A stretch of 54,549 nt of DNA from Shewanella sp. NIFS-20-20 (GTDB lineage Bacteria; Pseudomonadota; Gammaproteobacteria; Enterobacterales; Shewanellaceae), in contig NZ_JAHUTT010000022.1 of assembly GCF_019209865.1 (NCBI RefSeq), positions 1-54,549 on the forward strand, given 5' to 3'. Both the position numbers and the translations under genes were made by a program. The notes under the pieces are model-generated. The model saw nothing but the letters and a program-made list of their open reading frames with translations, did no database searches and had not been told where the DNA came from. Numbering within the stretch: the stretch's first letter is position 1; each line of letters begins with the position of its first letter. Of this stretch, positions 35,884-47,500 are shown one piece after another.

Positions 35884-38628
35884 ATGAGAAATAAACTACC
35901 AAGCTATTACCAGTATTGGGGGAAAGCAAATAAGTCATTCGACCAAGCTGGAGGTAATTTTCATTTGCTGGCATATCATTCTCTAGATGTTGCAGCTGTT
36001 GGTAAGGCATTGATTGATGAACAACGGCCATTAACCTTCGATATCGCTATTTTTTTGGATATACCACCTAAACAGGTTCAAGAGTTAGTGGTCTTATTTT
36101 TAGCCTTACACGATTTAGGTAAGTTTGCATCAGCATTTCAGAAGCTTATTCCTTCTGACCAAGTTAACTTATTTAAACCTGGTCACTGTGATCTCTATGA
36201 TGGACGAAACTATCGCCATGATCGTATGGGATTATATTTTTGGCAACATATAGAATCGCTTGTATTTAATGAGTTGTTTTCAATATTTGAAGTAAATAAA
36301 CGAGATCGACAGCACGCAGAAATAAAAAAATCGTTAATGGTGATCATGGATTGCATGCTTGGCCACCATGGACAACCCGTTGATACAAAAGATGTGAGCG
36401 CAATTAAGGCTTTTACAGAGCCAACCAATATGCTGGCAGTAGAAGAATTTTTCCGTGATGTGGTGGATTGCTTACAGCCTGACCTTCCCCTTGAAAAATT
36501 TAGCTCAAAGGAATGGCGAAAAAAACTGGAGCAAGTGAGTTGGCAAATCGCAGGGCTTGCTGTTTTAGCTGATTGGGTTGGCTCGGACAGTCACTTTTTT
36601 ACCTATCAAACAGAACCTATTGCACTGGAAGACTATTGGTTAAAGGCGCAACAGATTGCTCAAAAAGCCTTAGCCGCAACAGATCTCAATAAAGCGCCGA
36701 TCATAACACCGTTTCAATCTATTCAAGCGCACTATGGCTATGCGCCAACACCCCTGCAACGCTGGGCCGAAACTATCGAAATCAATGATCAACCCCAATT
36801 ATTTATACTTGAAGATGTTACCGGTGCAGGTAAAACCGAAGCCGCATTAGCGTTAACCCATAGGCTAATGGAAGCCGGTGCCGCAGAAGGTTTTTATTTT
36901 GGATTACCGACCATGGCGACATCCAATGCCATGTTTGCTCGCGTTGCTAAACATTACCAGCAAATGCTAACAAGTGAAGGCGCACAGCCAAGCATTGTAT
37001 TGGCACACGGTGCGCGGGAAATGAACGATATATTTCGTGAGGCAGTATTAGCATCAGGTAGTACAGACACCAATTATTACCAAACAGACAGTACGGCTAC
37101 GGCACAATGCAACCACTGGCTAGCCGACTCCAAGAAAAAAGCCTTATTAGCACCCGTTGGTGTAGGCACTATTGACCAAGCTTTATTAGCCGTACTACCT
37201 CGTCGTCATCAATCATTGCGCTTATTAGGGTTAAATAGAAAAGTGCTCATTTTTGATGAAGTACACGCTGCCGATGAGTTTATGTTTGAATTACTGGAAA
37301 GCTTATTAGCCCTGCATTTACATCAAGGTGGTTCAGCCATCTTGCTTACCGCAACCTTGTCATTAAAGCAGCGCCAGCGTTTAGTCAATGTATGGCTAAA
37401 TGCGGGGCAATTTCCGAGCTACCCATTACAACAGCAAGCGTTTCCACTAGCGACGAAAGTCGCATTACAACAACAGTCGGTGCTAGAACAACCATTGGCA
37501 AGTCGTAAAGATGTCAGTAAAGAGGTCGCGATTACCACGCTCAATACCCTTGATGCGTGCATCGACACCATATTAACCGCTGTAGCTCAAGGGCAGTGTG
37601 TCGTGTGGGTGCGCAATACAGTGGATGATGCTTTAGCCGCATTTAAAAACTTACAAGAACAATTGGAAAACCCAGAAGACTGTTTATTGTTCCACAGTCG
37701 TTTTGTCTTGGCTGATAGAAAAAGCATTGAAAATAAAGTGTTGAGCATTTTCGGTAAGCATGGTGATAACTCTGTCCGAAAAGGCAAAGTACTGATTGCA
37801 ACGCAAGTGTTTCAAGAATCCTTAGATGCAGACGCCGACATCATGATCACTGACATTTGCCCTATTGATGATTTAATCCAACGCGCAGGCCGTTTGCACC
37901 GCCATACTCGTGATCATCAAGGGCGACACCAAGCTAACATTCACGATGCTCGCGCTCAAGCTACCCTCTATATCCATGCGCCTGAATTTACGGCTACGCC
38001 AGCGAGTGACTGGCTAAGTAAAGACTTTCGCAATACGCAATATGTTTACCGTTCACCGGGGCGTTTATGGTTAGGCTTACGTGAGTTATTAACGTTAGGG
38101 GCCATACGCATGCCGAGTGAGGCGCGCCAACTGATAGAGGCGGTTTACAGCGACGACGCTTATAACACCATTCCAGCAACACTCACCAACCAAGAAAATC
38201 AACTAATTGGTGAGGAGCGCAGTAAAGCCGCTAAAGCTAAATCCCAATTATTACAATGGCAGCAATTTGGCTACAGCGCAGAAAGCGCCAGTGGTTGGTA
38301 TGAAGATAACAGCGATATTAGTACAAGGCACAGCGATATTGAAACGGTTGAAGTGTTGCTATTAAAACTAAATGAAGCAGGCCAACTGGCGCCTTGGATA
38401 GATGATGAAAAGTTTGCCGTGCCGTTAAGCACGGTGAAAATGTCTAAACATAAATTTGCCGATAAATTACAACCTATCCCTGCGACCTTTGCAAACGCTG
38501 TCAGTCAATTAGAGCAGCAATACCAACCAATCAAATACCGACAACTTTGGTTGCCAGCGTTAGATAAAAACTATACCTACCATTCAACAACAGGTTTTTG
38601 TCAGGTACAAAAACAGGAGGTGTTATGA
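35884..38628 (+). CDS. cas3: CRISPR-associated helicase/nuclease Cas3 (type I-E)
   Basis: 914 residues: N-terminal HD nuclease, then SF2 helicase. HD residues include His32 and His76-Asp77 in ALHDLGKFASAFQK, with GRNYRHDRMG and LGHHGQP following. Helicase: Walker A EDVTGAGKTEAAL near residue 309, DEVH box FDEVHAADEF near 458, LTATLSL, and QRAGRLHRH near 665. It is recruited to R-loops made by Cascade, nicks and unwinds the target while degrading it. All motifs intact, so presumably active. Its stop overlaps the cas8e start by 4 bases (ATGA). Confidence 0.96.
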   Translation: MRNKLPSYYQYWGKANKSFDQAGGNFHLLAYHSLDVAAVGKALIDEQRPLTFDIAIFLDIPPKQVQELVVLFLALHDLGKFASAFQKLIPSDQVNLFKPGHCDLYDGRNYRHDRMGLYFWQHIESLVFNELFSIFEVNKRDRQHAEIKKSLMVIMDCMLGHHGQPVDTKDVSAIKAFTEPTNMLAVEEFFRDVVDCLQPDLPLEKFSSKEWRKKLEQVSWQIAGLAVLADWVGSDSHFFTYQTEPIALEDYWLKAQQIAQKALAATDLNKAPIITPFQSIQAHYGYAPTPLQRWAETIEINDQPQLFILEDVTGAGKTEAALALTHRLMEAGAAEGFYFGLPTMATSNAMFARVAKHYQQMLTSEGAQPSIVLAHGAREMNDIFREAVLASGSTDTNYYQTDSTATAQCNHWLADSKKKALLAPVGVGTIDQALLAVLPRRHQSLRLLGLNRKVLIFDEVHAADEFMFELLESLLALHLHQGGSAILLTATLSLKQRQRLVNVWLNAGQFPSYPLQQQAFPLATKVALQQQSVLEQPLASRKDVSKEVAITTLNTLDACIDTILTAVAQGQCVVWVRNTVDDALAAFKNLQEQLENPEDCLLFHSRFVLADRKSIENKVLSIFGKHGDNSVRKGKVLIATQVFQESLDADADIMITDICPIDDLIQRAGRLHRHTRDHQGRHQANIHDARAQATLYIHAPEFTATPASDWLSKDFRNTQYVYRSPGRLWLGLRELLTLGAIRMPSEARQLIEAVYSDDAYNTIPATLTNQENQLIGEERSKAAKAKSQLLQWQQFGYSAESASGWYEDNSDISTRHSDIETVEVLLLKLNEAGQLAPWIDDEKFAVPLSTVKMSKHKFADKLQPIPATFANAVSQLEQQYQPIKYRQLWLPALDKNYTYHSTTGFCQVQKQEVL

Positions 38629-40205
38629 ACCTAGTTCAAGACCCATGGCTACCGTTTAAATTGCGAGACGGCAGTGAACAAACCTTACCCATGTCAGCCA
38701 TTAGCCGTGCGGACATAGTCGACTTTGCCCTACCTCGTGCTGATTTTCAGGGGGCGGCTTATCAGTTTGCCATCGGGCTATTACAAACCGTGTTGGCGCC
38801 AGAGGATGAAATTGCTTGGATTGAAAATTTTGAGCAAGCGCCAACAGAAGTTGAGCTAAACCAAGCATTTAATAAAGTACAGCATGCCTTCAATGCAACA
38901 GGTGTTGGGCCGCTATTTATGCAAGATTTCGAGCAGTTGAGTGAACAAAAGCCCACAACAGTTGCAGGTTTACTAATAGAAGCTCCCGGTGCTAATGGTA
39001 TAAAACTCAATACCGATCATTTCATTAAACGCGGTATAGGCGAGCAAATGTCGCTAGAAATGGCGATGTTAGCGCTCTTCACACTGCAAATAAATGCGCC
39101 CTCTGGTGGCGCAGGGCATCGAGTTGGTTTGCGAGGTGGTGGGCCACTCACTACTTTAGTTATGCCACAAGATGAAAACGCTAATTTATGGCAAAAACTC
39201 TGGCTTAACGTCATCAATCGCGATCATTGGCGGTATTCCCCCCCCAATTTTCACGATGGCTCGGTTTTCCCTTGGTTAGAAAAAACCAAAACAAGCGATA
39301 AAAAAGCCACTGAAATTTATGCACCCAATGTGCATCCATTGCATATGTATTGGGCAATGCCACGGCGAATGCGCTTAATGGTTGAAAGCAAAGCTACTGA
39401 ATGTCAAATCTCAGGTTTGCCGACAGAGCAAGTCGTTTGCGAATACCGTACCCAAAATTATGGACACAATTATTCTGGCACTTGGGCACACCCCTTTACT
39501 CCCTATAAGTGGAATCCTAAAAAGCCCGAAGAAGAACACTTTTCTGCCAAAGGCCAACCCGGTGGAATTACATATAAAACATGGGACAACCTGACCTATA
39601 CCAATGACGTTGATGGTCAGCGTTGCGCCACTGTAGTAGAGCATTTTTATACAATTGCCGATATGTTGGCCGAAAAGCAAAACGCTATTCCCCGCCTATG
39701 GGTATTTGGTTACGACATGGACAATATGAAAGCACGTTGCTGGTATTCCACAACCATGCCGCTATTTGCGATACCAGCTGAAAAACAAGAGCAGGCATTA
39801 AGGGAGATTAAGCAGTTACAAGCAATTTGTAATAATGCACTTTGGCATTGCCGTAGCCAAATAAAAGCCGCTTGGTTTGATAAACCGGGCGATGCAAAAG
39901 GGGGTACGTCCTTTATTGATACCGCCTTTTGGCAACGCAGTGAAGCTGCATTTTTTACCGCGGTTGCGGCACTCATTTCTCATCCCGAATGTCCTCCAAA
40001 TGTGGCTAAAACATGGTTGCAAACACTCCGTAATGTTTGCGTAGATTTATTCGATGAATACGCCTTATCAGAACTGGGTAATGCCCGTTCTATGGCTAAA
40101 CGCATTCAAGCGCGCCAAGCATTAGTCGGTTGGTTATTTGGCGGCAAAGAAATTAAAGCCTTTATGGCCAACCATCACATTGACGTTAAAAAGGACATAG
40201 CATGA
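38625..40205 (+). CDS. cas8e: Cascade large subunit Cas8e (Cse1/CasA)
   Basis: 526 residues. Recognises the PAM and helps open the target DNA in the type I-E Cascade complex. Opens MNLVQDPWLPFKLRDGSEQ, the standard Cse1 N-terminus, and has the family block HRVGLRGGGPLTTLV and a C-terminal four-helix bundle region. The ATG at 38625 overlaps the cas3 stop and follows AACAGGAGG. The end overlaps the next gene by 4 bases. Which PAM it prefers cannot be read from sequence alone. Confidence 0.95.
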   Translation: MNLVQDPWLPFKLRDGSEQTLPMSAISRADIVDFALPRADFQGAAYQFAIGLLQTVLAPEDEIAWIENFEQAPTEVELNQAFNKVQHAFNATGVGPLFMQDFEQLSEQKPTTVAGLLIEAPGANGIKLNTDHFIKRGIGEQMSLEMAMLALFTLQINAPSGGAGHRVGLRGGGPLTTLVMPQDENANLWQKLWLNVINRDHWRYSPPNFHDGSVFPWLEKTKTSDKKATEIYAPNVHPLHMYWAMPRRMRLMVESKATECQISGLPTEQVVCEYRTQNYGHNYSGTWAHPFTPYKWNPKKPEEEHFSAKGQPGGITYKTWDNLTYTNDVDGQRCATVVEHFYTIADMLAEKQNAIPRLWVFGYDMDNMKARCWYSTTMPLFAIPAEKQEQALREIKQLQAICNNALWHCRSQIKAAWFDKPGDAKGGTSFIDTAFWQRSEAAFFTAVAALISHPECPPNVAKTWLQTLRNVCVDLFDEYALSELGNARSMAKRIQARQALVGWLFGGKEIKAFMANHHIDVKKDIA

Positions 40206-40765
40206 GTAGTCTCTCTTTAGAATTCACTTGTTTACGCTGGTGGCAAACGATGTTCTTGCCCGCTGAACAATTAAAAGAATATGGCTTGCAAACAGCGCCC
40301 ACATTATACAAAGCCCAGCTAAAACGTTGCGAAAGCCTAAGCGCCATTATGCTAACCGAAGGTTTCCGAGCTTTATGGTTGAGCTTACCGCCAGAAATCA
40401 TTGAAACGGCAACTGAAAAAGACTTTGAATGTTGGGCGACGCTAGCTGGTATTTTGGTTTATGTAAAAAGTGATAGTAAACAGAAGCTTGCCCAAGCAGC
40501 TGGCAGTATAAGTGATGGCGATAAATCAGTCGTCAGCGAGTTACGATTTGCCCAGCTGCAAGATGCGAGTACCGCCGAAGAGTTATTGCGTCGCATGCGC
40601 CGAATTTTGCAGCAAGTCAACAATGAGGTTGCTGTAACAGCATTGATTAAAGACGTACAAAAATGGTTTGCTGAGCACCATAACGTTCGCCCGCAGCGAG
40701 CAGAAAAACGCATTGCCGTGCAATGGGCCATGGAGTATTACCGTGCTGCATCAGCGAAAAAATAG
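40202..40765 (+). CDS. cse2: Cascade small subunit Cse2 (CasB)
   Basis: 187 residues, all-helical, two copies per Cascade, stabilises the non-target strand of the R-loop. It starts on the ATGA shared with cas8e. Family features: WWQTMFLP near the start, basic helices RCESLSAIMLTEGFRALW and LLRRMRRIL in the second half, and the C-terminal QWAMEYYRA. It is among the most variable Cascade subunits, so the call leans on position and these blocks. A 60-base AT-rich gap follows, the only real gap inside the Cascade genes. Confidence 0.93.
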   Translation: MSSLSLEFTCLRWWQTMFLPAEQLKEYGLQTAPTLYKAQLKRCESLSAIMLTEGFRALWLSLPPEIIETATEKDFECWATLAGILVYVKSDSKQKLAQAAGSISDGDKSVVSELRFAQLQDASTAEELLRRMRRILQQVNNEVAVTALIKDVQKWFAEHHNVRPQRAEKRIAVQWAMEYYRAASAKK

Positions 40766-40825
40766 CTTAATTTAAAACAGATATTCAATAACCTAATCAA
40801 ATAAATTTAAAACTAAGGAATTAAC

Positions 40826-41860
40826 ATGAGCCAATTTATCCAATTACATTTATTAACCTCGTATGCTCCTGCTAACTTAAACCGTGATGATTTAGGCCGG
40901 CCAAAAACTGCCAAAATGGGTGGTTTTGAGCGTTTACGAGTGAGTTCACAAAGTTTAAAACGCAACTGGCGCGTATCTGAATTATTTGAAGAAGCCATGG
41001 CGGGTAAAATTGGTACACGTACCAAGCGCTTTGGTGAAGAAATTTTTACTGCGTTAATCGCAAATGATGTCAAAGAAAAAGCCGCAAAAGAATGGGCTAC
41101 CGCAATAGCCGGTGTGTTTGGTAAAAACAAAAAAGACTCATTAGATATTGAGCAACTTGCCCATATTAGCCCTGCCGAACGTGATGCCGCTTTGACTTTA
41201 GTGGCCATCTTAGTAGAGCAAAACCGTGCCCCCACTGAAGCAGAGTTAGTGTTACTAAAAAATGAGCATACCGCCGTCGATATTGCATTGTTTGGCCGCA
41301 TGTTGGCATCTAGCCCCGCGTTTAATGTCGAAGCCGCTTGCCAAGTGGCACATGCTATTAGTGTGCACAGTGTTGTCGTCGAAGACGATTATTTTACTGC
41401 AGTGGATGATTTAAACGATGGTCAAACCGATGCAGGCTCAGCACATATCGGTGAATCGGGTTTTGCAGCTGCTTTGTTTTATAGCTATATCTGCATTAAC
41501 AAAACCCAACTGATAGACAACCTCTCTGGTAATGAAGCATTAGCCAACGCTGCGATACGCGCATTAACCGAAGCCGCGGTGAAAGTGGCTCCAACAGGTA
41601 AACAAAATAGCTTTGCATCTCGTGCCTATGCCAGTTTTGCCCTTGCCGAAAAAGGCGAACAGCAACCACGCCAACTTTCTGTGGCTTTTTTAAAGCCAGT
41701 CAATGACGCCGACCAAGCTGGAGCAGCGATTGCAGCTTTAACCAACCAAGTCACTAATTTTGATAAAGTTTACGGTGAGTGTGCAGATGTCCGCTGCCAG
41801 TTTAATGCCATTACGGGTGAAGGTTCTTTAGTTGAATTACTTGATTTTGTCGCTGAATAA
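40826..41860 (+). CDS. cas7e: Cascade backbone subunit Cas7e (Cse4/CasC)
   Basis: 344 residues; six copies wrap the crRNA spacer. RAMP-type fold. Opens SQFIQLHLLTSYAPANLNRDDLGRPKTAKMGGFERLRVSSQSLKRNWR, trimmed here to its recognisable blocks LNRDDLGRPKTA and RVSSQSLKRNW. It has its own Shine-Dalgarno (AAGGAA at 40814 area) and a 60-base untranslated gap upstream, which could allow stronger translation to match its six-fold copy number. cas5e begins 11 bases later. Confidence 0.95.
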   Translation: MSQFIQLHLLTSYAPANLNRDDLGRPKTAKMGGFERLRVSSQSLKRNWRVSELFEEAMAGKIGTRTKRFGEEIFTALIANDVKEKAAKEWATAIAGVFGKNKKDSLDIEQLAHISPAERDAALTLVAILVEQNRAPTEAELVLLKNEHTAVDIALFGRMLASSPAFNVEAACQVAHAISVHSVVVEDDYFTAVDDLNDGQTDAGSAHIGESGFAAALFYSYICINKTQLIDNLSGNEALANAAIRALTEAAVKVAPTGKQNSFASRAYASFALAEKGEQQPRQLSVAFLKPVNDADQAGAAIAALTNQVTNFDKVYGECADVRCQFNAITGEGSLVELLDFVAE

Positions 41861-41871
41861 AGGGAGGCGGC

Positions 41872-42624
41872 ATGAAAGAATATTTAGTTTTTCGACTCTA
41901 CGGCCCCCTTGCGAGTTGGGGGCAAGCTGCAGTAGGTGGTGATAGGCCCACAGGCTTGCAACCCACACGCTCGGCTATTTTAGGCTTGCTTGGTGCAGCC
42001 TTGGGTATTCAGCGCGACCAACGCGAGCAGCTGGAAGCTTTGCAGCAATCGGTATTCACCGCCGTGAAGCAAACAGTGCCTAGTTCATTGCTACGTGATT
42101 ACCACACGGCGCAAGTGCCTAGTGCAAGTAATAAAGTGGTGTTTCGCACACGCAAAAGTGAGTTGAGGGAACCGAATTCTAAATTGAATACGATTTTATC
42201 AAGCCGTGATTACCGCTGTGATGGTGTGTGGATAGTGGCGATATCGCTATCCAAAGACGCTAAATATACCTTAGCCATACTGCAACAAGCATTGCTAAAA
42301 CCAGTGTACAGCCTAAGTTTAGGCCGAAAATCGTGCCCGCCAGCGTTACCCCTTAAGCCAACCTTGGTGCAAACAGCTGCGCTGAAACAGGCACTAGATA
42401 CGGAGTTCCCTGCGATGACCCGATCGCTCAAAGAGGATAATTTATGGTTAAAGGCCAATGGTTGGGTCAGTTATTTTTGGGAAGGGGATAAGGCCGAGTT
42501 TACCAGTGATGCAGTATTAACGACGCACCCATGGGATGACCCTATTAGCCGAGAACGCTGGCAATTTAAACAACGTGAAATGCATCAAATTTCACTAAAG
42601 GAGGACGAGAATGTACCTATCTAA
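41872..42624 (+). CDS. cas5e: Cascade subunit Cas5e (CasD)
   Basis: 250 residues; RAMP protein that caps the 5' handle of the crRNA. Opens MKEYLVFRLYGPLASWGQAAVGG, with GDRPTGLQPTRSAILGLLGAALG, both typical. Also the YSLSLGRKSCPPALPLKP loop. AAGGGAGG precedes the ATG. Its last codons overlap the cas6e start by 14 bases, so the two are coupled. Confidence 0.95.
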   Translation: MKEYLVFRLYGPLASWGQAAVGGDRPTGLQPTRSAILGLLGAALGIQRDQREQLEALQQSVFTAVKQTVPSSLLRDYHTAQVPSASNKVVFRTRKSELREPNSKLNTILSSRDYRCDGVWIVAISLSKDAKYTLAILQQALLKPVYSLSLGRKSCPPALPLKPTLVQTAALKQALDTEFPAMTRSLKEDNLWLKANGWVSYFWEGDKAEFTSDAVLTTHPWDDPISRERWQFKQREMHQISLKEDENVPI

Positions 42625-43282
42625 AGTGCAGTTACTGCCTACTGTTCAGGCGGGTGCTGAATTGGCTAAGTTAAGCCAAAATGGGGTATATGCGTCGCAT
42701 CAATTGCTTTGGCAATTATTTCCTAACCAAAAGGAAAGAGAGTTTTTGTATCGCGAAGAGCAGGATGATTTTGGTCAACCGCAGTTTTTTGTGTTATCTA
42801 AAAAACAACCCACTTCCACACCGTTATTTGCCATTGAGAGTAAAGCCTTTACACCGCAATTAATGGCTAGCAGCCGTTTGGCGTTTAAATTGCGGGTTAA
42901 TCCAACCATTTGTATTACGCCACAAGAAGGGAAAAGTCAGCGCCATGACGTATTAATGCATGCTAAACGACAAAACCAACATCATGCAAAAAATGCTGAA
43001 CAGCTTAAAAGCATCATGGATCAAGCCGCCATCCATTGGCTTGCTGATGAAAAACGCTTAGCACAATGGGGGGTAGCGCTTGATAGCCTGCCTCATATCA
43101 TGGCCTATAACCGGCACCATAGTAATAAACGCTCAGGCCTGAAAATACAATTCTCAAGTGTTGATTTTGAAGGGTTATTAACGGTGAAAGATCCTGAAGT
43201 ATTTATGCAACAATACCAAAAGGGGTTTGGCCGGGCAAAAGCCATGGGCTGCGGTTTGATGTTGATCCGCCGGATTAGCTAA
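42611..43282 (+). CDS. cas6e: crRNA endoribonuclease Cas6e (CasE/Cse3)
   Basis: 223 residues; cuts the repeat hairpin of pre-crRNA and stays bound to its 3' handle. Opens MYLSKVQLLP; His30 in SHQLLWQLFP aligns with the catalytic His20 of E. coli Cas6e. The C-terminal glycine-rich loop FGRAKAMGCGLMLIRR is present. AAAGGAGGAC precedes the ATG. The matching substrate is the CCCCGTGCCCACGGGG stem of the array in this window. Confidence 0.95.
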   Translation: MYLSKVQLLPTVQAGAELAKLSQNGVYASHQLLWQLFPNQKEREFLYREEQDDFGQPQFFVLSKKQPTSTPLFAIESKAFTPQLMASSRLAFKLRVNPTICITPQEGKSQRHDVLMHAKRQNQHHAKNAEQLKSIMDQAAIHWLADEKRLAQWGVALDSLPHIMAYNRHHSNKRSGLKIQFSSVDFEGLLTVKDPEVFMQQYQKGFGRAKAMGCGLMLIRRIS

Positions 43283-43292
43283 GGCGTTACTC

Positions 43293-44512
<1,220 letters not shown>

Positions 44513-44514
44513 CA

Positions 44515-44544
44515 TCGACAAGCTCTTTAAAAATCTGGTACAAT
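44515..44544 (+). promoter_or_regulatory. Predicted leader promoter of the CRISPR array
   Basis: TCGACA (44515-44520), 18-bp spacer, TACAAT (44539-44544), starting 2 bases after the cas2 stop and pointing into the array. Would give a transcript starting near 44551, about 40 bases before the first repeat. Confidence 0.6.
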
Positions 44545-44561
44545 TTCAATCTCTATAAATT

Positions 44562-44581
44562 ATCAATTAAAACAATTGATT
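44562..44581 (-). promoter_or_regulatory. Leader inverted repeat with IHF-like site
   Basis: ATCAATT (44562-44568) and AATTGAT (44574-44580) form an inverted repeat. Read on the minus strand, 44581-44569 (AATCAATTGTTTT) fits the IHF pattern WATCAA-N4-TTR at 12 of 13 positions and ends 10 bases before the first repeat. In E. coli type I-E an IHF site just upstream of the first repeat is needed for leader-end integration. Confidence 0.6.
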
Positions 44582-44590
44582 AGTTTTAGA

Positions 44591-47500
44591 GTGTTCCCCG
44601 TGCCCACGGGGATGAACCGCTTGTCTTCGTGATACTGGCTTTACTGGTAAAGTGTTCCCCGTGCCCACGGGGATGAACCGCAACGGGGTCGTTTGACCAC
44701 GATCAATTTTGGGTGTTCCCCGTGCCCACGGGGATGAACCGATCGAAGCGGTCGAGTAACGTCGACACAATTTGTGTTCCCCGTGCCCACGGGGATGAAC
44801 CGGATCACCTGTTAAAATATCTGCAAGTGGTGAGGTGTTCCCCGTGCCCACGGGGATGAACCGTCAAATTACCGCAGGTGACAATATGATGACGCGTGTT
44901 CCCCGTGCCCACGGGGATGAACCGTTGGTTTACCGCTATCGATTTTATACGTGACGGTGTTCCCCGTGCCCACGGGGATGAACCGGTTTCGGCGCGCTAA
45001 CAGGCCGGTGCTATTCGGTGTTCCCCGTGCCCACGGGGATGAACCGAATGGGTGTGAAAATAATGACCGATATCGTACGTGTTCCCCGTGCCCACGGGGA
45101 TGAACCGTTAATGTTAATTGGCCTCGGTCGTCGCCTAACGTGTTCCCCGTGCCCACGGGGATGAACCGTCACTGCGTGCTCACCTAGTCGAGCCCCGTCA
45201 GTGTTCCCCGTGCCCACGGGGATGAACCGTCGCGCCAATAATTCGATTATCGTAACGAATGGTGTTCCCCGTGCCCACGGGGATGAACCGGGTTCGTCAA
45301 ATCCGTTGATTGACTCGGGCGCGTGTTCCCCGTGCCCACGGGGATGAACCGAACTTCGACCGTTCGACAGTTAATTATGACTAGTGTTCCCCGTGCCCAC
45401 GGGGATGAACCGGTGTCGTGACGGATGGCGAGGACGGTGCGAAAGTGTTCCCCGTGCCCACGGGGATGAACCGCTCCTCTGTTGTCTGCAATAATAGTAT
45501 CCATGGTGTTCCCCGTGCCCACGGGGATGAACCGCGTTACGAAATGTTTAGCTTGATGAAATCTAGGTGTTCCCCGTGCCCACGGGGATGAACCGTGACG
45601 TATTCCTCTGGTGATACGTTCAATCTAGTGTTCCCCGTGCCCACGGGGATGAACCGAATGCCTAGCGTGTGGTCACGTACCAAACGTCGTGTTCCCCGTG
45701 CCCACGGGGATGAACCGCGTATTCCTCTTTTAGAATGTAGTCGCCTAGCGTGTTCCCCGTGCCCACGGGGATGAACCGCGACTAAATTACCTTATTTACC
45801 TGACTTTCCAGTGTTCCCCGTGCCCACGGGGATGAACCGCTGATAGTAACGCGAACAGTATCGCACAACACGTGTTCCCCGTGCCCACGGGGATGAACCG
45901 CTGGCGATTGGAAATACAAGGGTGATTCGCACGTGTTCCCCGTGCCCACGGGGATGAACCGTTTGGATTGACTCAGCTAACACACATTTACCGGTGTTCC
46001 CCGTGCCCACGGGGATGAACCGTAGATATCCCTCAAGCGCCCACACTTTATCGCGTGTTCCCCGTGCCCACGGGGATGAACCGTTTACCGAAGGTTACGA
46101 GATTTTGACGCAACCGTGTTCCCCGTGCCCACGGGGATGAACCGTCTGGGTCTTATACGGTACCCGTGGGTCAAAAGTGTTCCCCGTGCCCACGGGGATG
46201 AACCGGGTTGCGCGACTACCAGTTAAAACTTTACAACGTGTTCCCCGTGCCCACGGGGATGAACCGTTTAACGCCTGGTTATTTAACACGTTATTTATGT
46301 GTTCCCCGTGCCCACGGGGATGAACCGTCAAATTACCGCAGGTGACAATATGACGCAGAGTGTTCCCCGTGCCCACGGGGATGAACCGATGGCAGTCGCA
46401 GCCGTTGCCGCGCTTATTGAGTGTTCCCCGTGCCCACGGGGATGAACCGGGCCAACCCGTGGCGCGATTAGTCGAGGGGGCGTGTTCCCCGTGCCCACGG
46501 GGATGAACCGCTGCAAGAACTGCGGCGGGACGATGATCGGTGGTGTTCCCCGTGCCCACGGGGATGAACCGTGATACGGCTTTTTGTAGTTGCTGGTAGC
46601 CCGGTGTTCCCCGTGCCCACGGGGATGAACCGCATCAACTCCACGGTGGCCAAACTTAGCGTCCGTGTTCCCCGTGCCCACGGGGATGAACCGGGGCTGT
46701 AAAATGGCTAAATGTAATCTTTATGGTGTTCCCCGTGCCCACGGGGATGAACCGCACGTCGCGATCAAATCCTAGCAGCAGCGTTAGTGTTCCCCGTGCC
46801 CACGGGGATGAACCGCGAGTACGCCCCGTTCGGTGAATCGGCGGGCAGTGTTCCCCGTGCCCACGGGGATGAACCGGTTCTGAATGTCGAACTTTTCAGG
46901 CGTCACAAGTGTTCCCCGTGCCCACGGGGATGAACCGAATATGAACGTTACGCTAAATTAGCAGGTTAAGTGTTCCCCGTGCCCACGGGGATGAACCGCT
47001 ATGTATCGCCGAAATTTCTGCACCTCAGAAGTGTTCCCCGTGCCCACGGGGATGAACCGTCCGACACTTACGTTATCCCTGTTGGTCAGAAGTGTTCCCC
47101 GTGCCCACGGGGATGAACCGATCGCGGCATTAAACCTTGTGTAGCGTCTCACGTGTTCCCCGTGCCCACGGGGATGAACCGTACATCAAATTGGTCTATA
47201 TCTGGATCTGGTAGTGTTCCCCGTGCCCACGGGGATGAACCGTAAGATTTCGGATAGAGAAAGAGATTACAGAGGTGTTCCCCGTGCCCACGGGGATGAA
47301 CCGCGTTTAAACGCGGCACTAGGTTAACACTTAAAGTGTTCCCCGTGCCCACGGGGATGAACCGCTTCTCCTCGAATACGCCGCCATCAAGGTCGGGTGT
47401 TCCCCGTGCCCACGGGGATGAACCGTCGGCGCGATACTCTGCGACCGCTTCATCCATGTGTTCCCCGTGCCCACGGGGATGAACCGTTGATTACCATGTT

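Noticed and set aside
40459..41301. Minus-strand frames inside cse2 and cas7e as possible anti-CRISPR or antitoxin genes
   Set aside because: They are antisense shadows of well-recognised cas genes without ribosome binding sites.
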